This document shows positions 44,893 through 53,329 of a DNA stretch of 64,000 nt, one piece after another (the first letter of the stretch is position 1; every line of letters starts with the position of its first letter). A model generated the notes under the pieces. That model saw nothing but the letters and a program-made list of their open reading frames with translations, was not told where the DNA came from and did not search any database. The position numbers were made by a program, and so were the translations under genes. The stretch is from Bacteroidota bacterium (GTDB taxonomy: Bacteria > Bacteroidota > Bacteroidia > Bacteroidales > BM520). The stretch spans positions 23,791-87,790 of the forward strand of contig PDRJ01000041.1 in NCBI GenBank assembly GCA_002748065.1. Reading direction: 5' to 3'.

Positions 44893-47352
44893 GTGATCTA
44901 TCCAGATAATTTTGAAGAGAAGACCGGCTTCGATAAGATTCGACAAATCATCATTGACCTATGTATCAGTGATACCGGGGCATTAGTCGCAAAAAAGATG
45001 AGACCTTTTTTCACCTATGAAAAGATCATCCATCAACTAAATATCACGGAAGAGTACCGCACGCTACTTCTTTTAAGTGAAAAGATCCCCACACAGAATT
45101 ACCTTGACCTCACCGATACCTTTAAAGAGGTTCTGTTGCCGGGAACCTTTTTAGAGACGGAAGAGTTAGGCATTGTACGAGCTTCTTTAGAAACGCTAAC
45201 CGCACTTTTTCACTTTTTTGAACCGGAAGAGCGGGCAGAGCAATATCCCCTACTCACAGAACTGAGCAAACACCTCTACGTATCTCCGGAAATTCCTCAG
45301 GAGTTAAACAAACTGCTCGATGAAAAGGGGCAGATTCGATCCGATGCATCGGAGACGCTTTATGAGGTTCGTCAAGAGATCACAAAAAAACAGCGAAGCA
45401 TTGACCACCGTATTCATAAAATTGCCCATGAAGCCCGTCAACAAGGGATTTTAAAAGAGGATACAGAGATTACTATCCGCAATGGAAGACCGGTAATTCC
45501 TGTTCCAGCGGCTCATAAACGGAGGCTCAAGGGGTGGATTCATGATGAATCGGCGACAGGACAGACGGTCTACATTGAACCCACAGAGATTTTCGAGGTC
45601 AACAATGAGATTCGGGAGTTAGCGTTGCTCGAGCGACGCGAGATTGTTAAAATCTTAACTGCCTTCACCGACTATCTCCGTCCCTTTATTCCGGAGCTCA
45701 ACAAAGCCTATTGCCACCTGGGGGAGTTTGACTTTATTGGAGCTAAAGCAAAACTGGCACTACAAACGGCAAGCATCCGACCCATCGTGCGTCGGCGGCC
45801 CGTTATCAACATCCGCCATGCCCGACACCCGCTACTCTACCTCTCCTTCAAAAAACAGCAGCGAAAGGTCGTTCCCCTTACCCTATCCCTATCCCATAAG
45901 GAGCGAATCCTTGTCATCTCAGGTCCTAACGCAGGAGGAAAGTCCATCTGCCTAAAGACCATTGGTTTACTACAATATATGCTCCAATGTGGACTTCTTA
46001 TCCCCACCAACGAAAATTCAGAATTCGGAATTTTCCGGCATATTCTTATTGACATTGGCGATGAGCAATCGTTGGAAAATGATCTCAGTACATACACCTC
46101 CCATCTTCAAAATATGAAGACCTTTCTGCGAAATGCAGACAGGCACACCCTATTTCTCATTGATGAATTTGGAACGGGTACAGAACCCAACCTGGGAGGA
46201 GCCATTGCCGAGGCTACGTTGGAAAAACTCAACGAGCAAAAGGCCTGGGGGGTGGTGACCACCCACTATGCCAACCTCAAGCTTATGAGTGGAAAACACC
46301 CGGGAATTATCAACGGAGCCATGCTTTTTGATACCCATAAGCTACAACCCCTATTCCTATTGGAAACAGGAAAGCCGGGTAGCTCCTTTGCCTTTGAAAT
46401 TGCCAGAAAAATCGGTTTCCCCAACGAAATTCTAAAAAGGGCGGAAACAAAAACCGGCAAGAAACAACTGGACTTTGACCAACAATTGCAACAACTGGAG
46501 ATTGAAAAAAAGCACCTCACAAAGCGACAAACAGAGGTATCTCTGGCAGACGATCTCCTCAAAGAGCTCATCGAGAAATATAAGAAAAGGGTGCTTGAGT
46601 TAGAGCAAAAGCACCACCAGATCATTGCTCAGGCCCACGAACAGGCAGAAGAACTCATTGAGAAAGCCAATACCCGCATTGAACATACGATCAAAGAGAT
46701 CAAGGAGGCACAAGCGGAAAAAGAGAAGACAAAAAGGCTAAGAAAGCAGCTTAAGGAGAGTGCCAGCCAACGCATAAAACAGAACCACGAAGCACTCCAC
46801 AAACTCAAAAAAAGATTAGAAGAGGTGGAGGAGACCAAAGCAAAAAAGGCCCCGGAACAAAAACGCCCCAAACCGGTAACCTTCCATGTGGGAGATTATG
46901 TAAAATTACGAGCACAAAAAAGCATTGGGATCATCACCCAGATTCGAAACCAAAAGGCCACCGTCGAGGTCAACACCCTATCTATCCACGTAGATCTAAA
47001 GAGTCTTGAACCGGCTACTCCCCCAACCACTACCCCCAAACAGGTACGCCTCACCACCTCCTCTTCGGGAAATATTGTCCACGACCTAAGCAGCAAAGCG
47101 GCCAACTTCAGGATAAGCATTGACGTACGAGGACAACGAGCAGAAGAGGCCCTCGCCAATCTCACCAAATATGTCGATGATGCCATTTTACTCAACATAC
47201 CGGAGATCAAAATCTTACATGGCAAGGGGAATGGTATTCTAAGGGATGTCATTCGGGATTACCTTAGGAGTATTCCGGAAGTACAAAGATACCGCAATGA
47301 GGCCTTAGAGTTAGGAGGAGATGGTATTACTGTAGTCTCTCTTCGTTATTAA
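44893..47352 (+). CDS. mutS2: MutS2 (endonuclease/ribosome-rescue type, with Smr domain)
   Basis: An 819-residue MutS2. It starts with the family opening IYPDNFEEKTGFDKIR from a GTG codon at 44893 and lacks the mismatch-binding N-domain of MutS. The ATPase has Walker A SGPNAGGKSICLKT (~346), LIDEFGTGTEPNLGGA and the TTHYANLK switch. A long charged coiled coil (~510-660) leads to a KOW-like segment (VGDYVKLRAQKSIGIITQI) and a C-terminal Smr domain (IDVRGQRAEEAL, LHGKGNGILRDVIRDYL, ~735-819). Family members inhibit recombination or split collided ribosomes; which applies here is not shown by sequence. Its 3' end overlaps the convergent YjbR-like gene by 26 bases. Confidence 0.95.
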   Translation: MIYPDNFEEKTGFDKIRQIIIDLCISDTGALVAKKMRPFFTYEKIIHQLNITEEYRTLLLLSEKIPTQNYLDLTDTFKEVLLPGTFLETEELGIVRASLETLTALFHFFEPEERAEQYPLLTELSKHLYVSPEIPQELNKLLDEKGQIRSDASETLYEVRQEITKKQRSIDHRIHKIAHEARQQGILKEDTEITIRNGRPVIPVPAAHKRRLKGWIHDESATGQTVYIEPTEIFEVNNEIRELALLERREIVKILTAFTDYLRPFIPELNKAYCHLGEFDFIGAKAKLALQTASIRPIVRRRPVINIRHARHPLLYLSFKKQQRKVVPLTLSLSHKERILVISGPNAGGKSICLKTIGLLQYMLQCGLLIPTNENSEFGIFRHILIDIGDEQSLENDLSTYTSHLQNMKTFLRNADRHTLFLIDEFGTGTEPNLGGAIAEATLEKLNEQKAWGVVTTHYANLKLMSGKHPGIINGAMLFDTHKLQPLFLLETGKPGSSFAFEIARKIGFPNEILKRAETKTGKKQLDFDQQLQQLEIEKKHLTKRQTEVSLADDLLKELIEKYKKRVLELEQKHHQIIAQAHEQAEELIEKANTRIEHTIKEIKEAQAEKEKTKRLRKQLKESASQRIKQNHEALHKLKKRLEEVEETKAKKAPEQKRPKPVTFHVGDYVKLRAQKSIGIITQIRNQKATVEVNTLSIHVDLKSLEPATPPTTTPKQVRLTTSSSGNIVHDLSSKAANFRISIDVRGQRAEEALANLTKYVDDAILLNIPEIKILHGKGNGILRDVIRDYLRSIPEVQRYRNEALELGGDGITVVSLRY

Positions 47353-47704
47353 TAAGCTCCTGGATCGCCCCTCTTTGACTTTTTGTCAAACGTGCCACCA
47401 CTAAATCATAAGAGTGATCTATCAACGCACGAATAAAAGAATCATCCAGAGAACCATCCACAAGAATCGTATTCCAATGTTTCTTATTCATATGAAATCC
47501 GGGAGAGATAGCGGGATAGCGCATCCTTATTCGAAGAGCTCTCTCGGGGTCACACTTTAGGTTTATGGAAAAGTCACCTTGCATACTTGTCAACGCAAAG
47601 ATCTTACCCATAACTTTAAATACCAACACATTATCATCAAAAGGAAAACTCTCACTCGCGGCCGGTTTCGCCAAACAGTAATCCCTAAATTCTTCGATAT
47701 TCAT
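47327..47704 (-). CDS. MmcQ/YjbR family protein
   Basis: A 125-residue small soluble protein of the YjbR/MmcQ fold. Recognisable parts are MNIEEFRDYCLAKPAASESFPFDDNV at the start, VFKVMGKIFALTS, FSINLKCDPERALRIRMRYP, and the near-invariant GFHMNKKHWNTILVDG. The family has a double-wing DNA-binding-like fold, but no proven function. It overlaps mutS2 tail-to-tail by 26 bases. No sign of co-regulation with other genes is visible. Confidence 0.9.
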   Translation of the reverse strand: MNIEEFRDYCLAKPAASESFPFDDNVLVFKVMGKIFALTSMQGDFSINLKCDPERALRIRMRYPAISPGFHMNKKHWNTILVDGSLDDSFIRALIDHSYDLVVARLTKSQRGAIQELINNEERLQ

Positions 47705-47805
47705 CCCTTAAAAATCAAGTTTCACGCCACGAAGGTAAAACGTATGCGGCATATATGAAACATCCATGACCGATTTTAGACACACAGCGGAATGATTGTG
47801 GGGAG

Positions 47806-48000
47806 GGGAGACGGGAGACGGGAGACAGAAGATGGGAGACCGAAGACGGAAGACCGAAGTCGGAAGACCGAAGATGGAAGACAGAAGACGGAAGATGGAA
47901 GATGGAAGATGGGAGATGGAGGACAATTTTTTATGAATGTTGCCATTAACCCAAGCTAAAAGCCCAAAGCTACAACAGAGAAACAGATGGAAAAGGGGGA
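47806..48000. repeat. Heptanucleotide repeat array with conserved tail, copy B
   Basis: Seventeen 7-base units (GGGAGAC, AGAAGAT, CGAAGAC, GGAAGAT and similar) from 47806 to 47924, followed by a ~75-base tail (ATGTTGCCATTAACCC ... AAACAGATGG) matching the tail of copy A. It fills most of the 357-base gap before the carboxyltransferase gene. Confidence 0.85.
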
Positions 48001-48025
48001 GAAAAACCATTTAATGAAAAAGATG

Positions 48026-48033
48026 TATCTTTG
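48026..48033 (+). promoter_or_regulatory. -7 promoter element of the carboxyltransferase operon
   Basis: TATCTTTG, an exact TAnnTTTG, ends 28 bases before ATG 48062 and lies just downstream of the heptamer element tail. Confidence 0.65.
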
Positions 48034-48061
48034 CTTTATGTAGAACAAATATGTTCACCCT

Positions 48062-49648
48062 ATGAATGAAACAGACAAGACAAATGCTAAGAAGCAAGAT
48101 TCCGGCCTAAGCCGATCGAAAAATATTCTTCAAGTACGGAAAAAGATTGCCTTGCAAGGGGGTGGAACCAAAGCCATTGAGAAACAAAAAGCCACGGGAA
48201 AACTAACAGCCCGCGAGCGTATTCTTGCACTGGTTGACAAAGGTTCTTTCCATGAATATGACCTATTTGTGGAACATGCAGGACGTGATTTTGATATGGA
48301 TAAGAAATACCTACCGGGCGATGGTGTAGTTACGGGAACGGGAACCATAAATGGATATCCTGTGTGTGTATTTGCTCAGGATTTCACTGTTGCCGGGGGA
48401 TCGCTGGGTTATATGCACGCCAAGAAGATCACTAAAATCATGGATCATGCCATGAAATTGCAAGTCCCGCTAATTGGGATTAATGACTCCGGGGGAGCCC
48501 GAATCCAAGAGGGGGTTAACTCCCTGGCAGGGTATGGTGAGATCTTCTACCGCAACACTCAGGCCTCAGGCGTAATCCCACAAATTTCTGTCATCCTTGG
48601 GCCTTGTGCTGGTGGGGCGGTATACAGTCCCGCATTGACCGATTTTGTCTTTGTAGTAGATAAAATCTCCAAAATGTTTATCACCGGACCCGAGGTTATC
48701 AAAACGGTTTTGGGCGAAGAGATCTCCATGGAGGATCTGGGAGGAGCCAAGGTACATGCAGAGCTAACAGGGAATGCACACTTCTATGCGGAGAGCGAAA
48801 TAGAGTGTTTTGAACAAATCAAGAATTTGGTCTCCTACATCCCCTGGAACAACAACTCTATAGCCAAACCCTTCCCCAAGAAACCCCCTAAAACAAGGCA
48901 CTACAAGATTGAGGATATCTTTCCGGAGAACCCTAAACAGCCCTACGATGTACGCAATATCATCAGAGCCCTCTCTGACAGTTCTGAGTTCATGGAGATT
49001 CAGGAGAAATTTGCAGCCAACATCACCATTGGATTTGGACGGATGGAGGGGAAAACTGTAGGATTTGTCGCCAATCAACCGCTGGTTCTGGCAGGGGTTC
49101 TTGACGTAGACTCCAGCGACAAGGCGGCTCGGTTTATCCGCTATTGCGATGCCTTCAACATCCCCTTAATCACCCTCGTCGACCTACCGGGTTATCTTCC
49201 CGGGATTGACCAAGAGCATTCGGGTGTGATTCGCCATGGTGCTAAGATATTGTACGCCTATAGTGAAGCCACCGTACCCAAAATCACACTCATCATGCGA
49301 AAAGCTTATGGTGGAGGCTATATTGCCATGTGTTCCAACCACCTCCGTGCCGACTTCGTCTTTGCATGGCCCACCGCAGAGATTGCCGTTATGGGACCTG
49401 AGGGGGCTGCGAATATCATTTTCAGGAATGAAATCAGAAATGCAGAGAACCCCGAAGAGGTACGCCAACAAAAAGTGAAAGAGTACAAGGATAAATTTGC
49501 CAACCCCTATGTGGCAGCAGCCTATGGGTATGTGGATGCCGTTATTGAACCGGAGGAGACAAGAAATATGCTGATCCATGCACTTGACATCTCAGGAGAA
49601 AAGAGAATTCATACCCCTCCTAAAAAGCATGGGATTCCCCCATTTTAA
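48062..49648 (+). CDS. Acyl-CoA (propionyl/methylmalonyl-CoA) carboxyltransferase subunit
   Basis: A 528-residue carboxyltransferase with the two crotonase-like halves typical of PccB/MmdA. KLTARERILALVDKGSFHE, INDSGGARIQEGVNSLAGYGEIF, AGGAVYSPALTDF and the C-terminal half (LVDLPGYLPGIDQEHSGVIRHGAK, AYGGGYIAMCSNHLRADFVFAWPTAEIAVMGPEGAANII) are all family hallmarks. It moves CO2 between biotin and an acyl-CoA, probably propionyl/methylmalonyl-CoA, part of the Bacteroidetes succinate-to-propionate route. The biotin carrier gene follows 41 bases downstream. Neither a biotin carboxylase nor the membrane beta subunit of a sodium-pumping decarboxylase is adjacent, so direction cannot be settled. 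Confidence 0.92.
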   Translation: MNETDKTNAKKQDSGLSRSKNILQVRKKIALQGGGTKAIEKQKATGKLTARERILALVDKGSFHEYDLFVEHAGRDFDMDKKYLPGDGVVTGTGTINGYPVCVFAQDFTVAGGSLGYMHAKKITKIMDHAMKLQVPLIGINDSGGARIQEGVNSLAGYGEIFYRNTQASGVIPQISVILGPCAGGAVYSPALTDFVFVVDKISKMFITGPEVIKTVLGEEISMEDLGGAKVHAELTGNAHFYAESEIECFEQIKNLVSYIPWNNNSIAKPFPKKPPKTRHYKIEDIFPENPKQPYDVRNIIRALSDSSEFMEIQEKFAANITIGFGRMEGKTVGFVANQPLVLAGVLDVDSSDKAARFIRYCDAFNIPLITLVDLPGYLPGIDQEHSGVIRHGAKILYAYSEATVPKITLIMRKAYGGGYIAMCSNHLRADFVFAWPTAEIAVMGPEGAANIIFRNEIRNAENPEEVRQQKVKEYKDKFANPYVAAAYGYVDAVIEPEETRNMLIHALDISGEKRIHTPPKKHGIPPF

Positions 49649-49689
49649 GAAGAGAATGAATCTTTTTTCTGACCGAAAACAAACACGAT

Positions 49690-50016
49690 ATGAGATATAA
49701 AGAAGCCCCCAAGGAGTGTAAACCATTTGTCGTAGAAAATGGCCAATATAACACCATGCTTACCACCAAATATGTATCCAGGGAGAAGTATGCCCCCCAC
49801 GACCCTAAAAAGATCTCAGCCGTCATACCAGGCACCGTAAGAGAGATCTTTGTACGCGAAGGGAAAAGGGTAAAAAAAGGAGATAACCTCTTGATCCTGG
49901 AAGCGATGAAAATGATGAACAACATTGTTTCCCCAATGGATGGGATCATTAAATCGATACACGTAACCAATGGAACGGTGGTACCCAAAGCGCACCTCCT
50001 GTTGGAGTTTGAGTAA
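49690..50016 (+). CDS. Biotin carboxyl carrier protein subunit
   Basis: A 108-residue protein with a short N-terminal extension and a C-terminal biotinyl domain (~40-108). The biotin attachment motif EAMKMMN places biotin on Lys74, set in the hairpin between GDNLLIL and NNIVSPMDGII. Unlike many gamma subunits it has no Pro/Ala-rich linker. It delivers carboxybiotin to the carboxyltransferase encoded just upstream, in one operon. Confidence 0.92.
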   Translation: MRYKEAPKECKPFVVENGQYNTMLTTKYVSREKYAPHDPKKISAVIPGTVREIFVREGKRVKKGDNLLILEAMKMMNNIVSPMDGIIKSIHVTNGTVVPKAHLLLEFE

Positions 50017-50039
50017 AAAAAGGCCTATCCGATGATAGG
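50015..50039 (-). terminator. Intrinsic terminator of the glsA-glsB-engB operon
   Basis: On the minus strand CCTATC-ATCG-GATAGG (plus-strand arms 50024-50029 and 50034-50039) is followed by CC and seven U residues. It begins 9 bases after the engB stop and overlaps the end of the convergent biotin carrier gene. Confidence 0.75.
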
Positions 50040-50047
50040 GATGAGAT

Positions 50048-50668
50048 CTAAAGCGTATCGCAGGGCGAATCGTAGAAAAGCGTATTCGTCTCTGCGATAT
50101 AGGAAAGCACCTCCTCTTTCCCACTGGTGGTAAGACTGCTCGTTGCAATATGAAGCGGCATCTCTTCCCACGATTGTAGGAGTGTTTTTTGGTAAAAGGC
50201 TATGTTTGCAGGAAGTTGATTTTTTCGTAGTTTATCTATCTTCGTAAAGAGGATCACAAAAGGGATCCTACTGATTGCCAACCACTCCATAAAAGAGAGG
50301 TCATTCTTCTGAGGCTCTAAACGAGAATCCACAAGCAGGAAGAGCGTCATCAGGTTGGTACGCTTAAGGATATAGTTTCGAATCATCGAATCCCACTTGG
50401 CCACCTCTTTCTTGGAGACTTTAGCGAAACCATAACCCGGCAGATCCGCCATATAAAAATTATCATTCAACAGAAAATGATTAATCAAGCGGGTTTTGCC
50501 CGGTTTTCCACTAATCTTTGCCAATCCCTTATGTCCCGTCAACATGTTAAGAAAAGAAGATTTGCCCACATTGGAGCGACCAATCAACGCATACTCGGGA
50601 AGCGATGGATTGGGACATTTATCGATGGAAGGGCTACTACAAAGGAAGCGGGCTGTATGCACTTTCAC
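50048..50668 (-). CDS. engB: Ribosome-biogenesis GTPase EngB/YsxC
   Basis: A 206-residue TRAFAC GTPase that helps assemble the 50S ribosomal subunit. G1 is GRSNVGKSS (residues ~30-38), G3 is DLPGYGFAKV, G4 is TKIDK and G5 lies near ATSSLTTSG. Length and motif order are those of the family. It overlaps the upstream glsB gene by 4 bases and ends in a strong terminator, so it is the last gene of the lipid operon. Confidence 0.95.
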   Translation of the reverse strand: MKVHTARFLCSSPSIDKCPNPSLPEYALIGRSNVGKSSFLNMLTGHKGLAKISGKPGKTRLINHFLLNDNFYMADLPGYGFAKVSKKEVAKWDSMIRNYILKRTNLMTLFLLVDSRLEPQKNDLSFMEWLAISRIPFVILFTKIDKLRKNQLPANIAFYQKTLLQSWEEMPLHIATSSLTTSGKEEVLSYIAETNTLFYDSPCDTL

Positions 50669-51615
50669 GACGACTCCCTTTCATTTCTAATCTCCAGATA
50701 GGAGGTTACATAACGCTTAAATTTCCCCTCCATAATATCCCTTATGGTCACCAGAATGCCGGTCTCTTCAACCTTTCCAAAAGAGTCGTTCACAGAGGTA
50801 CCAAATACACGCATGGTTAAGGAGAGATTCATATAGGCATTCACCAGCGGAGGGATATTTTCTTCCCGTTCCCTTACCTCCTTAACAAGCTGCTTATAAT
50901 CCTTGTCATAATCATTTCCCACAAATAGCTCCTTTAAGAAGGGGGCCTCCCAATCCACAGAAACCGCCTTATAGGGGACCACCAACTTCTCTCTATCCCC
51001 AAAATAGAGATTCATGAATTTAAGCAGAATATCCCTTGCTTCCCGGTTGTAATGGGGATACATGGTAATCTTTCCAAAAAAGAAGTGCGTATCGGGATAA
51101 TCCACATGAAGTGTTCCTACCCCATCCCACAAATTATCAAGGGCAAAAAGGCCTTTCCGCTGATCCTTGGATACCTGGAATAGAGGCTGAACGAAAGAGC
51201 GTCCCAGCTCCACGGTATAGGGAAGATAATCGTTCACAAACTGTGTCGAGAAACGAAAAAGTTTACCCGTGGGCGTGTTAGAGTATCCTTTCTCATCGGT
51301 CTTTACATCCTTTCCATGAATAAACCGATATCCTCCTACCACCTCCCGTTCTTCAGGATTCCAGACAATAAGCTGGTGAAACGGCTTTTCACAGGTATCA
51401 AACCTATCGATGTCGGCAGCCAATCCGGTTCCTCCTCCTGCACTCCTAAAGGTCTCTTCCCTCAAACGGCCAACCTCATCCATCAATATCGGGGAGTCCT
51501 GTGCCGTAAAAATATAGATTTCGTTATTCCCCGCATTGGTTTTTCGCACAAAACGAACCTTTGAAAGCTCTTTCTCTATAAGATCCCTATCAATTTTTTT
51601 AATTATCTCTTTCAT
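50665..51615 (-). CDS. glsB: GlsB-like N-acyltransferase (glycine lipid synthesis)
   Basis: A 316-residue GNAT-like acyltransferase of the OlsB/hemolysin-related group. Family features are the LMDEVGRLREETFRSAGGG segment, VVGGYRFIHG, FVNDYLPYTVELGRSFV and FFFGKITMYPHYN. In Bacteroides, GlsB adds a 3-hydroxy fatty acid to the amino group of glycine, and GlsA adds a second fatty acid to the hydroxyl; the lipids support stress tolerance and surface colonisation. This gene follows the glsA-like gene by 5 bases and overlaps engB by 4 bases. The C-terminal ~70 residues (VREREENIPPLVNAYMNLSL..) match the family tail. Confidence 0.88.
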   Translation of the reverse strand: MKEIIKKIDRDLIEKELSKVRFVRKTNAGNNEIYIFTAQDSPILMDEVGRLREETFRSAGGGTGLAADIDRFDTCEKPFHQLIVWNPEEREVVGGYRFIHGKDVKTDEKGYSNTPTGKLFRFSTQFVNDYLPYTVELGRSFVQPLFQVSKDQRKGLFALDNLWDGVGTLHVDYPDTHFFFGKITMYPHYNREARDILLKFMNLYFGDREKLVVPYKAVSVDWEAPFLKELFVGNDYDKDYKQLVKEVREREENIPPLVNAYMNLSLTMRVFGTSVNDSFGKVEETGILVTIRDIMEGKFKRYVTSYLEIRNERESS

Positions 51616-51620
51616 ATCTC

Positions 51621-52490
51621 TTACTCTTGATCAAACGAAGCCTCCGCATTTTCTTTAAGCCGATAGACGTGATCCTTCACGCGTTGAGCCCATTCTCTAT
51701 CGCTATATCTTTTGTCAAAAGAGGCGTAAGGAATGGGCTTTCCAATCACCATCTTCACATTTTTATCCTCTAACCGGTAGGCTTCATCCACCAGAAACAT
51801 CATTTCAATATTAAACTTTATCCGGAAGAACTTTCGAATCTTAGCCAACCGATAAAACCGCTTTGAATTTCTTCCGTGAATATAGACCGGTATCACATCA
51901 CGCTGCATACTCCTCGCCCTCGTCACGAAGGTCTTCTTCCACTCCAGGTCACAAACCACGCCATCCCTCTTTCGGGAACAAAGCCCGGCAGGAAACATGA
52001 TAATCGCTTCCTCCCCCCGAAAGGCCTTTTCCAACTGACGCACATTGGCCATATTGGATCCTATTTTATTCACCGGCAGGAAATACTCCCGCATATTCTC
52101 CAGATACATCAAAAAATCATTGGCCGGCACCAAGATATCCTCTCTTCGTTTTCCCACCACATTAAAAAGAGCCAACCCATCAAAACCGCCAAGGGGATGA
52201 TTTGCCACCACGATAATCCGCCCCTCCCGAGGAATGTTTTCCAAGCCACTGGCAGACACCGAAGCGCGGAAATCCTCCAACAACATTTCAGAAAATGCAA
52301 CCCCCCTACGTCCCCCCGCTCTCTTGAAAAGGTTATTCAACAAATCCAGGTGAATTATCTTCCTCAAATAGCGCTTCAAAAAACCGGGCAATTTAGCATA
52401 CAACCCGGGAGAACGAGCCTCCACCACCTCACGAAGGTCTATGGAATAAACCTGTTCCTCCTCCACAAGACAATCTTTTTTCCCTTGCAT
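51621..52490 (-). CDS. glsA: GlsA-like O-acyltransferase (PlsC family)
   Basis: A 289-residue lysophospholipid-acyltransferase-like protein. The catalytic block is NHPLGGFDGLALFNVVG (HPxxGFD in place of the usual HxxxxD), followed by KIGSNMANVRQLEKAF and IIMFPAGLCSRK, typical of PlsC enzymes. It is expected to acylate the hydroxyl group of the acyl-glycine made by GlsB, completing glycine lipid. The gene is the first of a three-gene operon. A -7 box (TACTTTTG on the minus strand, 52508-52515) lies 17 bases upstream of ATG 52490. Confidence 0.88.
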   Translation of the reverse strand: MQGKKDCLVEEEQVYSIDLREVVEARSPGLYAKLPGFLKRYLRKIIHLDLLNNLFKRAGGRRGVAFSEMLLEDFRASVSASGLENIPREGRIIVVANHPLGGFDGLALFNVVGKRREDILVPANDFLMYLENMREYFLPVNKIGSNMANVRQLEKAFRGEEAIIMFPAGLCSRKRDGVVCDLEWKKTFVTRARSMQRDVIPVYIHGRNSKRFYRLAKIRKFFRIKFNIEMMFLVDEAYRLEDKNVKMVIGKPIPYASFDKRYSDREWAQRVKDHVYRLKENAEASFDQE

Positions 52491-52507
52491 CTCTCAACTA
52501 TTTTTGA

Positions 52508-52515
52508 CAAAAGTA
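52508..52515 (-). promoter_or_regulatory. -7 promoter element of the glsA operon
   Basis: TACTTTTG on the minus strand fits TAnnTTTG and ends 17 bases before ATG 52490. Confidence 0.55.
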
Positions 52516-52556
52516 ACGAATAATCTGCAACAATATCTCTCTTTAGGCTAATTCAT

Positions 52557-52700
52557 GCCTGTACATAATGCCAGGGGGTTAAGAACCCCTGTGTAGACGG
52601 TTCCGATTTGTGGCTCGCAAAAGTCGGAAAATGAGCGTTTACAGAGCGACAAACTCCTTTTGAGGAGATGCATAACATTTTCATTATTACGGATTACCCC
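52557..52700 (-). repeat. Decayed MITE-like repeat, copy 6 (reversed)
   Basis: This sequence follows copy 2 with many changes: CCTGTACATAATGCCAG for CTGTCCATAAAGTCAG, TTAAGAACCCCTGTGTAGACGGTTC for TTTTGAGAAGAGGCTGTATAGAACGTTC, then GTGGCTCGCAAAAGTCGGAAAATGAGCGTTTAC. The far end cannot be placed with certainty. It occupies part of the 369-base gap between glsA and mraZ and codes for nothing credible. Confidence 0.55.
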
Positions 52701-52803
52701 CAAAAAATTGACCATAGAAACTTCTTTTTCAAACATCATCATCCTTTTTCTCAGATCAAAAGCCCCCCTCTTTCTACCAAAAACACCCTTTGTTGATAAA
52801 AAA

Positions 52804-52833
52804 GTGGTAAAAAGTGGTAAAAAGTGGTAAAAA
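52804..52833 (+). promoter_or_regulatory. MraZ operator: three direct repeats GTGGTAAAAA
   Basis: Three exact tandem copies of GTGGTAAAAA (52804-52813, 52814-52823, 52824-52833) with a 10-base period lie just upstream of mraZ. MraZ is known to bind direct repeats of a GTGG-containing box before its own operon. A TATCTTTA -7-like box at 52840-52847 follows, so binding would cover the -33 region and repress dcw transcription. Confidence 0.85.
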
Positions 52834-52859
52834 ATACCCTATCTTTACCCTTTGAAAAA

Positions 52860-53315
52860 ATGGAGACTAGTCTATTCATCAGCGAGAATCATGGGTGCAA
52901 GATCGATTCAAAAGGTCGTGTACTTCTTCCTGCAAAGCTAAAGAAGCAGCTTGCAGGGAGTTTGGATGATGGATTTGTCTTAAAACGCAGCGTGTTCAAC
53001 AACTGTCTTGAACTATACCCCATGCAAGAGTGGAAGAAAGAGATTGCAGGAATTGATAAGCTGAACCGTTTTGTGGAGAAGAATGTACGATTTATCCGCC
53101 GTTTCATGGCCGGTGTAACGATTGTTGAGTTGGATAACCAAGATCGTTTTTTGATTCCCAAAGAGTTGATCAAGGTAGCCTCTCTAAAAAAAGAGATTAT
53201 GCTCTCTTCAGCGGTAACAAAAATTGAGATATGGGATAAGGATCTTTACGAACAAGATCTTGCCGATATCGATGACTTCAAGTCCCTTGCAGAGGAGGTA
53301 ATGGGAGATCTTTAA
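52860..53315 (+). CDS. mraZ: Transcriptional regulator / division-cluster protein MraZ
   Basis: A 151-residue AbrB-like double-barrel DNA-binding protein, the first gene of the dcw cluster. Two MraZ repeats are seen: CKIDSKGRVLLPAKLK and VELDNQDRFLIPKELIK. It represses its own operon through the upstream direct repeats. The start is ATG 52860; a frame open from GTG 52824 would run through the operator and is rejected. It is followed by rsmH after 14 bases. Confidence 0.95.
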   Translation: METSLFISENHGCKIDSKGRVLLPAKLKKQLAGSLDDGFVLKRSVFNNCLELYPMQEWKKEIAGIDKLNRFVEKNVRFIRRFMAGVTIVELDNQDRFLIPKELIKVASLKKEIMLSSAVTKIEIWDKDLYEQDLADIDDFKSLAEEVMGDL

Positions 53316-53329
53316 TCAAAAAACAGACG

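Noticed and set aside
37710..47924. The heptamer arrays as CRISPR
   Set aside because: Units are 7 bases, contiguous and degenerate, with no spacers and no cas genes.
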